Source: Burkholderiales bacterium
GTDB taxonomy: Bacteria; Pseudomonadota; Gammaproteobacteria; Burkholderiales; Burkholderiaceae_C
Direction of reading: 5' to 3'
Assembly (NCBI GenBank): GCA_028868825.1
Contig: JAGWTU010000056.1
Location: 1 to 35,269 of the forward strand
DNA: 35,269 nt
Positions within the stretch are counted from its first letter, which is position 1; each line of letters starts with the position of its first letter. Under the pieces are notes generated by a model. That model was not told where the DNA came from, did no database searches, and saw only the letters and a list, made by a program, of their open reading frames with translations. The position numbers and the translations under genes are program-made. Shown in pieces: positions 7,895-24,590 of this stretch.

Positions 7895-8729
7895 GGTTGT
7901 TCGACACCGAGGTCGACTGGCCGCGCAGGCCCGCCGAGTAGTGCAGCGCCAGGTGCGCGTTCGGCTGGATGTGGAACATCAGCCCCGCGCTGGCCGCGTA
8001 TTCGTAATTCCTCGGATTGGCCGCGGTCGAGGCCTGGATCTGGTAGTCCAGACCGACATAAGGCTCGATCAGGTCGCTGACCTGGTAGCCGAAGCGGTGG
8101 TTCGTGTAGACCGTCTTGCCCGGCGTCGGGCCGCTCACGAGGCTCCCCGGCAGCGTGTAGCCCAGATTGCCCGTGTAATTGATTTTGCCGTACTGGGCAT
8201 CCCAGAAGAACGAACCGATGATGTTCCATTCGTTGCCGCCGCCGACGGCCTTGTCGCCCACCGGCACCTGCACGAAAAAGTCCCCGCCCAGCGTCCATTC
8301 GCCCGCCGGCTTGTACCAGGCGGCGAAGCCCGTGATCGGATCGCCCATGCCGCCGCTCGAGGTCTTGGCGGTGAGGTTGCGCACGCCGACCTCGGGAACG
8401 ATGACCTCCCAGGCCAGGCCGATGTTCGGGTGCGACTCGGGCGTCCACAGCCGCACGAGCTTGCTCAGACCGACCGTCGTGTCGACCTTGTCGCTCCCCG
8501 TCTTGTCGCCGTTGCCGTTCCATGTTTTCTCGCCATGCTGCTCGGTGCCGTACTGGACGAAGATGTTGAACGGCTTGAAATCGACCGGCAGCGCATATTC
8601 ATGAGCCGCGATGAAGCCGCGCGTGACCTGCGCCTGGACGCCGCCAGAACCCGCCAGCGCCGCCGCGGCCGCCAAGGCGATGGCCGGGACCCTCGAATTC
8701 AGCCGACCGTCCATGTATCCGGTTTTCAT
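7866..8729 (-). CDS. MetA-pathway-type outer-membrane protein (Phenol_MetA_deg-like)
   Basis: 287 residues. The Sec signal peptide contains the hydrophobic run AIALAAAAALAGSGGVQAQ. The rest is mainly alternating beta strands ending in an aromatic residue (NLNLRAVYVF), as expected for an outer-membrane barrel. The strand pattern (ITGFAAWYKPAGEWTLGGDF, GYQVSDLIEPYVGLDYQ, LHYSAGLRGQ) fits the family found beside genes for degradation of phenol and other hydrophobic compounds, where a role in uptake is assumed but rarely proven. It is preceded by a sigma-54 promoter at 8848-8862 and lies next to a sigma-54 activator gene. The 3' end overlaps the convergent GntR gene. Confidence 0.82.
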   Translation of the reverse strand: MKTGYMDGRLNSRVPAIALAAAAALAGSGGVQAQVTRGFIAAHEYALPVDFKPFNIFVQYGTEQHGEKTWNGNGDKTGSDKVDTTVGLSKLVRLWTPESHPNIGLAWEVIVPEVGVRNLTAKTSSGGMGDPITGFAAWYKPAGEWTLGGDFFVQVPVGDKAVGGGNEWNIIGSFFWDAQYGKINYTGNLGYTLPGSLVSGPTPGKTVYTNHRFGYQVSDLIEPYVGLDYQIQASTAANPRNYEYAASAGLMFHIQPNAHLALHYSAGLRGQSTSVSNNLNLRAVYVF

Positions 8730-8847
8730 TGCACTCTCCTATTGCTTGATGGTTGGAATGGAATGCGATCCGACCGAGGTCCTGGACCGGATCGGAATCG
8801 TCCTGAAGACATGCCGCCGCCCGCGCAAGCGACATGCGGATGCCAGC

Positions 8848-8862
8848 GCAATCGCTGTGCCA
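8848..8862 (-). promoter_or_regulatory. Sigma-54 (-24/-12) promoter for outer-membrane protein gene
   Basis: Read on the minus strand the sequence is TGGCACAGCGATTGC, close to the TGGCACG-N4-TTGC consensus with the diagnostic GG-N10-GC spacing. Transcription should start near 8836, giving a leader of about 107 nt before the ATG at 8729. The gene immediately upstream encodes a sigma-54 activator with an intact GAFTGA loop, a natural candidate regulator. Confidence 0.78.
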
Positions 8863-9009
8863 GCATTCGGCTACGGGAATTCCCTGAATTCGAGGCCTTA
8901 TTGACAGGTCTTTCGCCGTTCATTTCCCAATTCCGCGAGACCGTGAGACGGCATGCGATGAGATCGGCGAGAAGGCTGCGAGCGGATCCGCCATGCGGCA
9001 GCGCCGGCC

Positions 9010-9025
9010 GGACCGGCAGCGGTCC
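9010..9025 (-). terminator. Possible hairpin after the sigma-54 activator gene
   Basis: GGACCG-GCAG-CGGTCC forms a 6-bp perfect stem 11 bases past the stop codon at 9037. There is no U-tract after it on the minus strand, so it could equally be a binding site or a Rho-dependent 3' end structure. Confidence 0.3.
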
Positions 9026-9036
9026 AGTGACGTGAA

Positions 9037-10986
<1,950 letters not shown>

Positions 10987-11018
10987 GGCGCTGGCGACCG
11001 GGCCGGTGCCGCCCCGGT

Positions 11019-12452
11019 TCAGGGCGTCTGCAGGTACACCACCTGGGTCTCGGTGTACTCGTACAGGCCATGCTTGCCATCGGCGCCGCCGATGCCGCTC
11101 TTGCGGCGGCCGGCGTGGAAACCCTGCATCGCCTCGAAATGCTCGCGGTTGACATAGGTCTCGCCGAAGCGCAATTCGCGCGTGGCCTTCATCGCGGCGT
11201 TCAGGTTCGTCGTGAACACCGACGAGGTGAGGCCGAACTCGGAATCGTTGGCCAGCGCCAGCGCCTCGTCGAGGCCGTCGACGACGCGCAGCGGCAGCAC
11301 CGGGCCGAAGATCTCCTTCTTCATCACGTCCATCTGGTCGCTGCAGCCCATCAGCACCGTCGGCTCGTAATGCAGCCCCGGCCGGTCGGCGACGCGACCG
11401 CCGGTCAGCACCTGGGCGCCCTGGGCGCGCGCGGCGTCGACGAGCGCGGCGATCTTGTCGAGCCCCGTGCGGTTGATGATCGGGCCCATGTGCAGGTCGC
11501 GGTCGGCCAGGGGATTGCCGTAGCGCGCCTCGGCCATCAGCTTCGTCACGCGCTGCGCCAGCCGTTCGGCGATGCCGCGCTGGACATAGACGCGCTCGGC
11601 GGCGTTGCAGACCTGGCCGGTGTTGAGCACGCGCGAATTGAACAGCGCATTCGCCGTCAGGTCGAGGTCGGCGTCGTCGAGCACGATGGCCGGCGCCTTG
11701 CCGCCGAGTTCGAGATTGACGCGCGTGAGGTTCTTCGCCGCCGCTTCCATGATCGCGATGCCGGTGCCGACGCTGCCGGTGAACGAGACCAGGCCGACGT
11801 CCTTGTGGCGCGACAGCGCGGCACCCGTTTCGCGGCCGCCGGTGACGAGGTTGAACACGCCCTTGGGCAGGCCGCATTCGTGCAGCAGCTCGGTGTAGTC
11901 GAAGGCGTTGAGCGGCGTCTCCTCGCTGGACTTGATCACGATGGTGTTGCCGGTGACCAGCGCCGGCGCCATCTTGCGCGCGATGAGGAAGAACGGGAAG
12001 TTCCAGGGCAGGATGCCGGCGACGACGCCGATCGGCCGGCGGTGCAGATAGATCGTCTCGCCCGGGCGGTCGCTGTTGAGGATCTCGCCCTCGATGCGGC
12101 GCGCCCATTCGGCCATATAGTCCATGTAATTGGCGGTGAAGTCGATCTCGACCTCGGCCAGCGGCAGGATCTTGCCCTGCTCCTGCGCGACGCGGCGCGC
12201 CAGCCGCGTCTTGTGCTCGCGCAGCTTGTCGGCCACCGTGCGGATGCAAGCCGCGCGCTGGATCGCCGGCAGGCGCTCCCAGGCCGGCTGCGCCGCACGG
12301 GCTGCGGCGACGGCGCGGTCGACGTCGGCGGCGTTCGAGTCCGGCACCTCGGCCAGTGTCTCTCCGGTCGCGGGGTTGAGCACCTTCAGCGTCTGCGTCG
12401 ACGACGTCGCGACCCACTCACCGTTGATGTAATTGCGTTCGAAGCGATCCAT
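11019..12452 (-). CDS. aldA: Aldehyde dehydrogenase, AldA (lactaldehyde/glycolaldehyde)-like
   Basis: 477 residues, NAD(P)-dependent oxidation of an aldehyde to an acid in the cytoplasm. It has Asn151 in GILPWNFPFFLIARK, the general base Glu248 in LELGGK and the nucleophile Cys282 in NTGQVCNAAER. Both ends strongly recall E. coli AldA from memory, especially the segment FEAMQGFHAGRRKSGIGGAD and the C-terminal TQVVYLQ. The specificity is inferred from that likeness only. It lies 58 bp after the PQQ dehydrogenase and 32 bp before the sigma-54 activator on the same strand, so it probably oxidises the aldehyde made by the PQQ enzyme or released by the ThDP enzyme. Confidence 0.95.
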   Translation of the reverse strand: MDRFERNYINGEWVATSSTQTLKVLNPATGETLAEVPDSNAADVDRAVAAARAAQPAWERLPAIQRAACIRTVADKLREHKTRLARRVAQEQGKILPLAEVEIDFTANYMDYMAEWARRIEGEILNSDRPGETIYLHRRPIGVVAGILPWNFPFFLIARKMAPALVTGNTIVIKSSEETPLNAFDYTELLHECGLPKGVFNLVTGGRETGAALSRHKDVGLVSFTGSVGTGIAIMEAAAKNLTRVNLELGGKAPAIVLDDADLDLTANALFNSRVLNTGQVCNAAERVYVQRGIAERLAQRVTKLMAEARYGNPLADRDLHMGPIINRTGLDKIAALVDAARAQGAQVLTGGRVADRPGLHYEPTVLMGCSDQMDVMKKEIFGPVLPLRVVDGLDEALALANDSEFGLTSSVFTTNLNAAMKATRELRFGETYVNREHFEAMQGFHAGRRKSGIGGADGKHGLYEYTETQVVYLQTP

Positions 12453-12510
12453 GATGAGTCTCTCCTGGATGAATGCGTTGATGGACTGAGTTGAGGAATT
12501 CAGCGCCCGC

Positions 12511-14244
12511 TCATTTCGCGAGCTTGTAGACCAGCACGGTGCCGCCCTGCGGCACGACGGTGGCCTTGCCGTTGAGGGTGTCGATGCCGGCGCTCATGCG
12601 CGCCGCGTCGACGCCCCAGCCCGACTGCACGGCGATGTATTGCGTGCCGTCGACCTCGAAGCTCGTGGGCACGCCCTCGACACCCGAGGGCGCCGCGGTT
12701 TCCCACAGGACCTTGCCGTTGCGCGCGTCGAAGGCGCGGAACTTGCGGTCGCTGGTGCCGCCGGTGAAGACGAGGTCGCCGCCGGTCGTCAGCAGCGGCG
12801 CCCACATCGGCACCGGGAACTTCTGCACCCAGGCCAGCTTGCCGGTCTTCAGGTTCCACGCCTGCAGCTCGCCGACGGTCTTGGGCTGCTTGCCGCCCTG
12901 GTAGCGCAGGCTGCCGAGCACGGCCTCGATCGAGTAGCCGATGTAGAGGTCGCCCTTCTTGTACTTGACCGGGTCGGGCTCGGGCATCTCGGCGCAGAGG
13001 TTGTTGTTGGCCGGGATGTAGAACAGGCCCGTCTTCGGGTTCCAGGCCTCGGGTGGCCAGTCCTTGCCGCCCCACAGCGAGGGGCAGAAGCTCACCGCGC
13101 CCTTGCCCAGTCCGGGGCGCCTGGCTTCGTCGTAGGTCGGACGGCCGGTCTTCTTGTCGAGCGAGGTGAAGATGTTGTTGTTGACGTAGGAAATCGCGTC
13201 GACGAACTTCAGCTGCGTGCCGTCGCGCTCGAGCATCCAGAGGTAGCCGTCGCGGCCCGCGTGCACGGCGGCCTTCATCCTGCGGCCCTCGATGTCGGTG
13301 TCGATGAGCACCGGCGCCGAGACCTCGTCCCAGTCCCAGGCGTCGTTGGGCGTGTACTGGTGGTGGCCCTTGATGGCGCCGGTATCGACGTCGAGCACGA
13401 TCGTCGACGAGGTGTAGAGGTTGTCGCCCTTGCGGCCTTCGGTGGGCCAGGGTGCGGGGTTGCCGGTGCCCCAGTAGGCGAGGTTGGTCGCCGGGTCGTA
13501 GCTGCCGGTGATCCAGATGCTGCCGCCGCCGTTCTTGTAGGTCTGGCCGGGCCAGGTGTCGCCGCCGGGCTGGCCGGGCTCGGGCACGGTGTAGGTGCGC
13601 CAGGCCTCGACGCCGGTCTCGGCGTCGAAGGCGGCGACGAAGCCGCGCACGCCGGTCTCGCCGCCCGACGAGCCGACCATGATCTTCCCCTTGGCCGCCA
13701 GCGGCGCCAGCGTGATGTAGTGGATCGCCTTCCAGTCGCTCACCGGCTTGGACCAGACGACCTTGCCGGTCTTGGCGTCGAGCGCGACGAGATGGCAGTC
13801 GACCGTCGCGACATAGACCTTGTCGCCGTACAAGGCCACGCCGCGGTTCGTCGGATGCAGCTGCATCAGCTCGGCCGGCAGGTCCTTCTTGTAGCGCCAG
13901 AGCTCGGCGCCGGTGGCGGCGTCCAGCGCGATGACCTGCGCGCCCGGCGTCGTCACGTACATGTAGCCGTTGTTGACGATCGGCGGCGACTCGTGGCCGT
14001 CGGTCTGGCCGGTCGAGAAAGCCCAGGCGAGCTGCAGGTGGCCGACGTTGGCGGTGTTGATCTGCGCCAGCGGGCTGTAGCCCCAGCTGGCGTAGCCGCC
14101 GCGGTACTGCAGCCAGTTGCCCGGCTCGGGCTGGGCCAGGCGGGCGTCGGTGACGGGGCTGTAGTTCGCGGGCAGGGCCTGGACGGCCCAGGCCGGCAGG
14201 GCAAGGGCCGCGGCAGCGGCGATGCGGGCAAGGCGACGGTTCAC
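12511..14244 (-). CDS. PQQ-dependent alcohol dehydrogenase (methanol/ethanol dehydrogenase family)
   Basis: 577 residues with a Sec signal peptide (cut near AVQA-LPANY) and the eight-bladed propeller repeats of quinoprotein dehydrogenases (e.g. VIALDAATGAELWRY, LVALDAKTGKVVW). Likely active-site residues are Glu196 (GGETGVRG), Asn262 (WGTGNPAPW) and the catalytic Asp304 in AWDWDEV. Asp306, two residues later, matches the extra metal-binding Asp of lanthanide-dependent members, where calcium enzymes have Ala or Ser. The adjacent cysteine pair usually found just before the NRG segment is absent (the sequence reads LMQLHPTNRG). No cytochrome c domain is fused. It acts in the periplasm; the downstream aldehyde dehydrogenase would take the product. 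The electron acceptor may be the Rieske protein encoded upstream. Confidence 0.94.
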   Translation of the reverse strand: MNRRLARIAAAAALALPAWAVQALPANYSPVTDARLAQPEPGNWLQYRGGYASWGYSPLAQINTANVGHLQLAWAFSTGQTDGHESPPIVNNGYMYVTTPGAQVIALDAATGAELWRYKKDLPAELMQLHPTNRGVALYGDKVYVATVDCHLVALDAKTGKVVWSKPVSDWKAIHYITLAPLAAKGKIMVGSSGGETGVRGFVAAFDAETGVEAWRTYTVPEPGQPGGDTWPGQTYKNGGGSIWITGSYDPATNLAYWGTGNPAPWPTEGRKGDNLYTSSTIVLDVDTGAIKGHHQYTPNDAWDWDEVSAPVLIDTDIEGRRMKAAVHAGRDGYLWMLERDGTQLKFVDAISYVNNNIFTSLDKKTGRPTYDEARRPGLGKGAVSFCPSLWGGKDWPPEAWNPKTGLFYIPANNNLCAEMPEPDPVKYKKGDLYIGYSIEAVLGSLRYQGGKQPKTVGELQAWNLKTGKLAWVQKFPVPMWAPLLTTGGDLVFTGGTSDRKFRAFDARNGKVLWETAAPSGVEGVPTSFEVDGTQYIAVQSGWGVDAARMSAGIDTLNGKATVVPQGGTVLVYKLAK

Positions 14245-14320
14245 GGTTTTCTCCTTGGGTGTCTGGGTGACTGGGGTAGCTGGAATGGCGGGTCAGGACT
14301 AGGGATGGCGGAGGCCGTGC

Positions 14321-14941
14321 TCAGGACACCATGCCGCCCGGCGTGGCGCTGAACGGTCCGGCGACGACGAGCTGGCCGCCCTCGAGCCGCAGCGGCAGGT
14401 TCGGCAGCGAGCGCGGTGCCGGACCACCGGCGACGGCGCCGCTGTCCTTGATGTCGAACTTCGACGAATGGCAGAAGCAGACGACGAGCTGCTCCTTCGC
14501 GCTCCAGGTCTTGAGGTCGCAGCCCTGGTGCGTGCAGATCGCCGAATAGGCGACGACGCCGCCGGCGGAGCGGCCGCGCGTATCGGCGTCGAGCTCGCCT
14601 TCGGGCAGGCGCATCAGCAGCACCTTGTTCAGCCGCGTGCCGTCGCGACGCTGGCCGCTGGCGGGGTCGAAGGGGAAGGCGAGCAGCGTCTTGCCGGCGG
14701 GGATGTCGGCCGGCGTCAGCGCCACCGGCGCGCCCTCGCCGTCCTCGTCGGCGAGGCGGTCGCCGGCCTCGATCCTGTCGACACCGGCCGCGAAGGCGGG
14801 CGCCAGGGGAGCGGCCAGGCCGGCCACGGCGATCGCGATGATGCGGCGGCGCTTGAGGCTGACGGGATCTGCGGCGCAGCAGCCGCAGCGGGAAGTGGAT
14901 GCGGGGACGGAAGCCGGGATGGAAGCGGAGGTGGAGCTCAC
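14321..14941 (-). CDS. Rieske [2Fe-2S] protein, probably exported
   Basis: 206 residues. It has the cluster-binding motifs CTHQGC (Cys136, His138, Cys141) and CFCHSS (Cys155, Cys157, His158), with 16 residues between the inner ligands. Both ligand pairs and the disulfide cysteines of a classical high-potential Rieske domain are therefore present. Residues 28-52 form a possible twin-arginine signal or anchor (SLKRRRIIAIAVAGLAAPLA), preceded by a cysteine-containing segment CGCC. It lies 76 bp upstream of the PQQ dehydrogenase on the same strand, suggesting a joint periplasmic electron-transfer role. No cytochrome b or oxidoreductase partner of other Rieske systems is nearby. It is divergent from the second GntR gene, with operators between them. 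Confidence 0.88.
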   Translation of the reverse strand: MSSTSASIPASVPASTSRCGCCAADPVSLKRRRIIAIAVAGLAAPLAPAFAAGVDRIEAGDRLADEDGEGAPVALTPADIPAGKTLLAFPFDPASGQRRDGTRLNKVLLMRLPEGELDADTRGRSAGGVVAYSAICTHQGCDLKTWSAKEQLVVCFCHSSKFDIKDSGAVAGGPAPRSLPNLPLRLEGGQLVVAGPFSATPGGMVS

Positions 14942-14976
14942 GGGCGCAGGTCTCGAAACGACGACGGCACCAGTTT

Positions 14977-14992
14977 ATTCTGCATTCAGAGT
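14977..14992. promoter_or_regulatory. GntR-type operator, Rieske-proximal
   Basis: ATTCTGCATTCAGAGT matches 14 of 16 bases of the perfect palindrome at 5533-5548. It lies 36 bp before the Rieske ATG and is the left member of a pair. Confidence 0.6.
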
Positions 14993-15018
14993 GCTGAACG
15001 CAGTAGAAACCATAATGC

Positions 15019-15037
15019 GTTCTGAATTCAGTATACA
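15019..15037 (+). promoter_or_regulatory. GntR-type operator overlapping probable -10 of second gntR gene
   Basis: GTTCTGAATTCAGTAT at 15019-15034 matches 12 of 16 bases of the palindrome at 5533-5548, and its CTGAATTCAG core is perfect. The centre-to-centre distance to the partner site at 14977 is 42 bp. The possible -10 TATACA (15032-15037) overlaps it, which fits autorepression. The -35 is poor. Confidence 0.55.
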
Positions 15038-15102
15038 AAAGTACGGCACCCTCCCCGCCGCGGACGCCTAGAATCGGCCTCGCCATTGCCGAAAGCCCGC
15101 CG

Positions 15103-15780
15103 ATGAAACTGCTCGCCAACCAGCCCAACCTCGTCGACCAGGTGCGCGACGCGATCCTCGAGGAGATCGCCTCGGGCACGCTGGCGCCGGGCGAGCGCGT
15201 CGTGCAGGAGCGCATCGCCGAATCGCTGGGTGTCTCGCGCCAGCCGGTGCAGCAGGCGCTGGCGCTGCTGCTCAGCCAGGGCGTGCTGCGCGACGCGCCG
15301 GGGCGGCGGCTGATCGTCGCGCCGCTGGACGCCGATTACGTGCGCCAGATGTACGACATGCGCGCGGTGATCGAAGGCCTGGCCTTCCGCGAGGCGGCGC
15401 GCCATGGCGCCGAGCGCGCGGCCAAGCAGGGCCCGGCGCTGATCGAGGCCGGTCGGCGCGCGGCCGCCAGCGGCTCGGTGCCGAAGATGATCGCCGCCGA
15501 CATGAAGTTCCACGCCTTCATCCACGAGCTCTCGGGCAACCCGCTCGTGGCGCCGACGCTGGCGCCGCACCTGACCTATATGCAGCGCGTGATGGGCCAG
15601 GTGCTGCTGCGCGACCACAAGCCGCGCGATGTCTGGAACGAGCACGAGAAGATGCTCACCGCGATCGCCAAGGGCCGCGCCGACGAGGCCGAGCGCCTGG
15701 CCCGCGACCACATCCTGATGGCGGCCGAATTCATGATCGCCGGGCTCGCGGCCGAGCCGCCGGCGGGCGCGTCGAAGTAG
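15103..15780 (+). CDS. GntR family regulator, FCD (FadR-type) subfamily, copy 2
   Basis: 225 residues, a clear paralogue of the protein at 7208-7894. The N-terminal winged helix has the same recognition segment VSRQPVQQAL (44-53), and the wing region QGVLRDAPGR is also shared. The FCD domain keeps Asp133, His137, His181 and His203 for metal-assisted ligand binding. It is divergent from the Rieske-PQQ-aldehyde dehydrogenase genes across a spacer with two operators, so it probably controls them and itself. Because its DNA-reading residues match copy 1, cross-regulation of the dctP/acyl-CoA synthetase promoter is expected. Its end faces the end of the hybrid kinase gene with only 24 bp between. 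Confidence 0.95.
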   Translation: MKLLANQPNLVDQVRDAILEEIASGTLAPGERVVQERIAESLGVSRQPVQQALALLLSQGVLRDAPGRRLIVAPLDADYVRQMYDMRAVIEGLAFREAARHGAERAAKQGPALIEAGRRAAASGSVPKMIAADMKFHAFIHELSGNPLVAPTLAPHLTYMQRVMGQVLLRDHKPRDVWNEHEKMLTAIAKGRADEAERLARDHILMAAEFMIAGLAAEPPAGASK

Positions 15781-15804
15781 CGCCGGGTCGCGGCGTCGCG
15801 CTCG

Positions 15805-19551
<3,747 letters not shown>

Positions 19552-19752
19552 GGCGATGGTGCTCGGGCCGTCGGCGATCAGGCCTCGCGCCGCATCTCCG
19601 AAAACATCATTCTTTTGGCTGGTTTTGCGCGGAATCGATTGCATCGCGCGACTCGATTGTGCCTTCGAAGTGAGGGGCAGCCGCGAGCATTTCGTCCGGT
19701 GCGGCGGGTCGGCCATGCCGCCCGGCAGACCGCATGGCCGGCCCCCGGCGCG
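19552..19752 (-). other. 201-bp spacer between the two large hybrid kinases
   Basis: The stretch around 19605-19665 is clearly richer in A and T than the flanking genes, so it may carry a promoter or leader for the downstream kinase. No convincing -35/-10 pair or terminator is visible. ATG codons at 19644 and 19716 would extend the kinase into this stretch. Confidence 0.3.
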
Positions 19753-23720
<3,968 letters not shown>

Positions 23721-23724
<4 letters not shown>

Positions 23725-24527
23725 CGCGCCGGCAGCCTCAGCGCGCGGACATCGTCCCAGTCGGCACGCCGCGCCGCTTCGAGAGCGACGAGGCCGGCGC
23801 CCTGCAGCGCCTGGCGGCCGGCGGCGTCGTCGGCGAGTCCGATGAGCGCGGCCTGCACGGCTGCGACGACGGCCCCCGGCACGCGCGGGTGCGCGGCGAA
23901 GGCATGCGGGGTGTAGGCCGGGCTCGACCAGAGGATGCGCAGCCGCTCGCGCACCGGCGGCTCCATCGCCTCGAGCGTCGCCGGGATGCCGCCGCCGGCC
24001 ACGAAGAGGCCCTGGGCGACGTTCAGATAGACCGACTCGTGCGAACCGACATAGCGCGACCGGATCGCGATGTGCTGGCGCTCGAATTCGGCCTGCACGA
24101 CCAGCGTCGCCGCGAACGATCCGGGCGCCGGAAAGGCGATCTCGCGCTGCGCCAGATCGGCCAGCCGGCTGACGGGCGACGCCGCCGATGCGACGACGAT
24201 GCCGCGCAGGCGGCGCGCCTTTTCATGCGCCATCGCCGCATAGCCGGGGCGCTCGCCGTAGACGGCGTAATGGAAGGGGTTCATGTAGGCGAAGTCGAAT
24301 TCGCCATCGGCCAACCGCGCTTCGAAGGCCGGTATGTCGTTGGCCGTCGCGAACTGCAGCGCCTGGCCCGAGCGGGCCGCCGCGAGCTCGAGCAGCGGCA
24401 GCCATTTCACCGCCAGTTCGGCGGGGACGACCTGGGGCACGACGCCAAAGGACCAGCGCCGGCCGGCGGCGCTGGCCGTGGTCCACGCCAGCGCCGCCGC
24501 CATGAATTCCCGCCGCTGGATGCGCAA
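23721..24527 (-). CDS. PhnD-like periplasmic binding protein
   Basis: 268 residues from a TTG start. That start gives a twin-arginine signal (QRREFMAAALAW) and has AGGCGG a few bases upstream. The ATG eight codons later would lose the RR. The fold features fit the phosphate/phosphonate-type binding proteins (PF12974-like): DFAYMNPFHYAVY, FPAPGSFAATLV and HESVYLNVAQGLF. No ABC permease or ATPase is adjacent. Instead it overlaps the LOV hybrid kinase start by 4 bases. Binding proteins of this family coupled to kinases usually deliver a ligand signal to the kinase periplasmic domain rather than transport. The ligand is unknown and need not be a phosphonate. Confidence 0.85.
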
Positions 24528-24590
24528 AGGATTCCGCCTGATTAGTATTGGACCAAAGTGTAGGCGCTTGCGGCTATCCGGTGGTTTGGG
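24528..24590 (-). other. 63-bp gap between membrane kinase and PhnD-like gene
   Basis: AT-richer stretch on the minus strand with TTGACC right after the kinase stop and TACACT further on, spaced too far apart for a standard promoter. It contains AGCCGCAAGCGCC, also found in the leader of the TonB receptor gene (33469-33481). A promoter here is possible but not shown. Confidence 0.3.

Larger units (their letters stand above)
8730..9036. other. 307-bp intergenic region upstream of outer-membrane protein gene
   Basis: No gene is visible here. It contains the sigma-54 promoter (8848-8862), the palindrome GGGAATTCCC (8875-8884) running into CTGAATTCGAG, and an inverted repeat GATCCG-N15-CGGATC at 8767-8793 enclosing GGTCCTGGACC in the untranslated leader. 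A GGACCG-GCAG-CGGTCC hairpin sits at 9010-9025. The activator-binding site expected 80-200 bp upstream of a sigma-54 promoter should lie between about 8900 and 9036. Confidence 0.6.

Noticed and set aside
8881..8896. TCCCTGAATTCGAGGC upstream of the sigma-54 promoter as a GntR operator
   Set aside because: Only 9 of 16 bases match and the right arm is poor, though the adjoining GGGAATTCCC palindrome keeps it worth remembering.
12491..12506. GAATTC-centred site TTGAGGAATTCAGCGC before the aldehyde dehydrogenase gene as a further GntR operator
   Set aside because: It matches only 9 of 16 bases of the palindrome, and a real promoter is not expected in a 58-bp gap inside a gene run.
11070..14352. 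Long plus-strand open frames opposite the aldehyde and PQQ dehydrogenase genes
   Set aside because: Mirror readings of well-supported minus-strand enzymes.
15781..15795. CGCCG-GGTCG-CGGCG as a bidirectional terminator between gntR2 and the hybrid kinase
   Set aside because: A 5-bp GC stem without any T-run is expected by chance in DNA this GC-rich.
19552..19716. N-terminal extension of the MASE-type kinase to the ATG at 19716
   Set aside because: The extra 55 residues are not protein-like and the DNA is AT-richer than the coding sequence; the ATG at 19551 just before the hydrophobic region fits better, although the longer start cannot be excluded.
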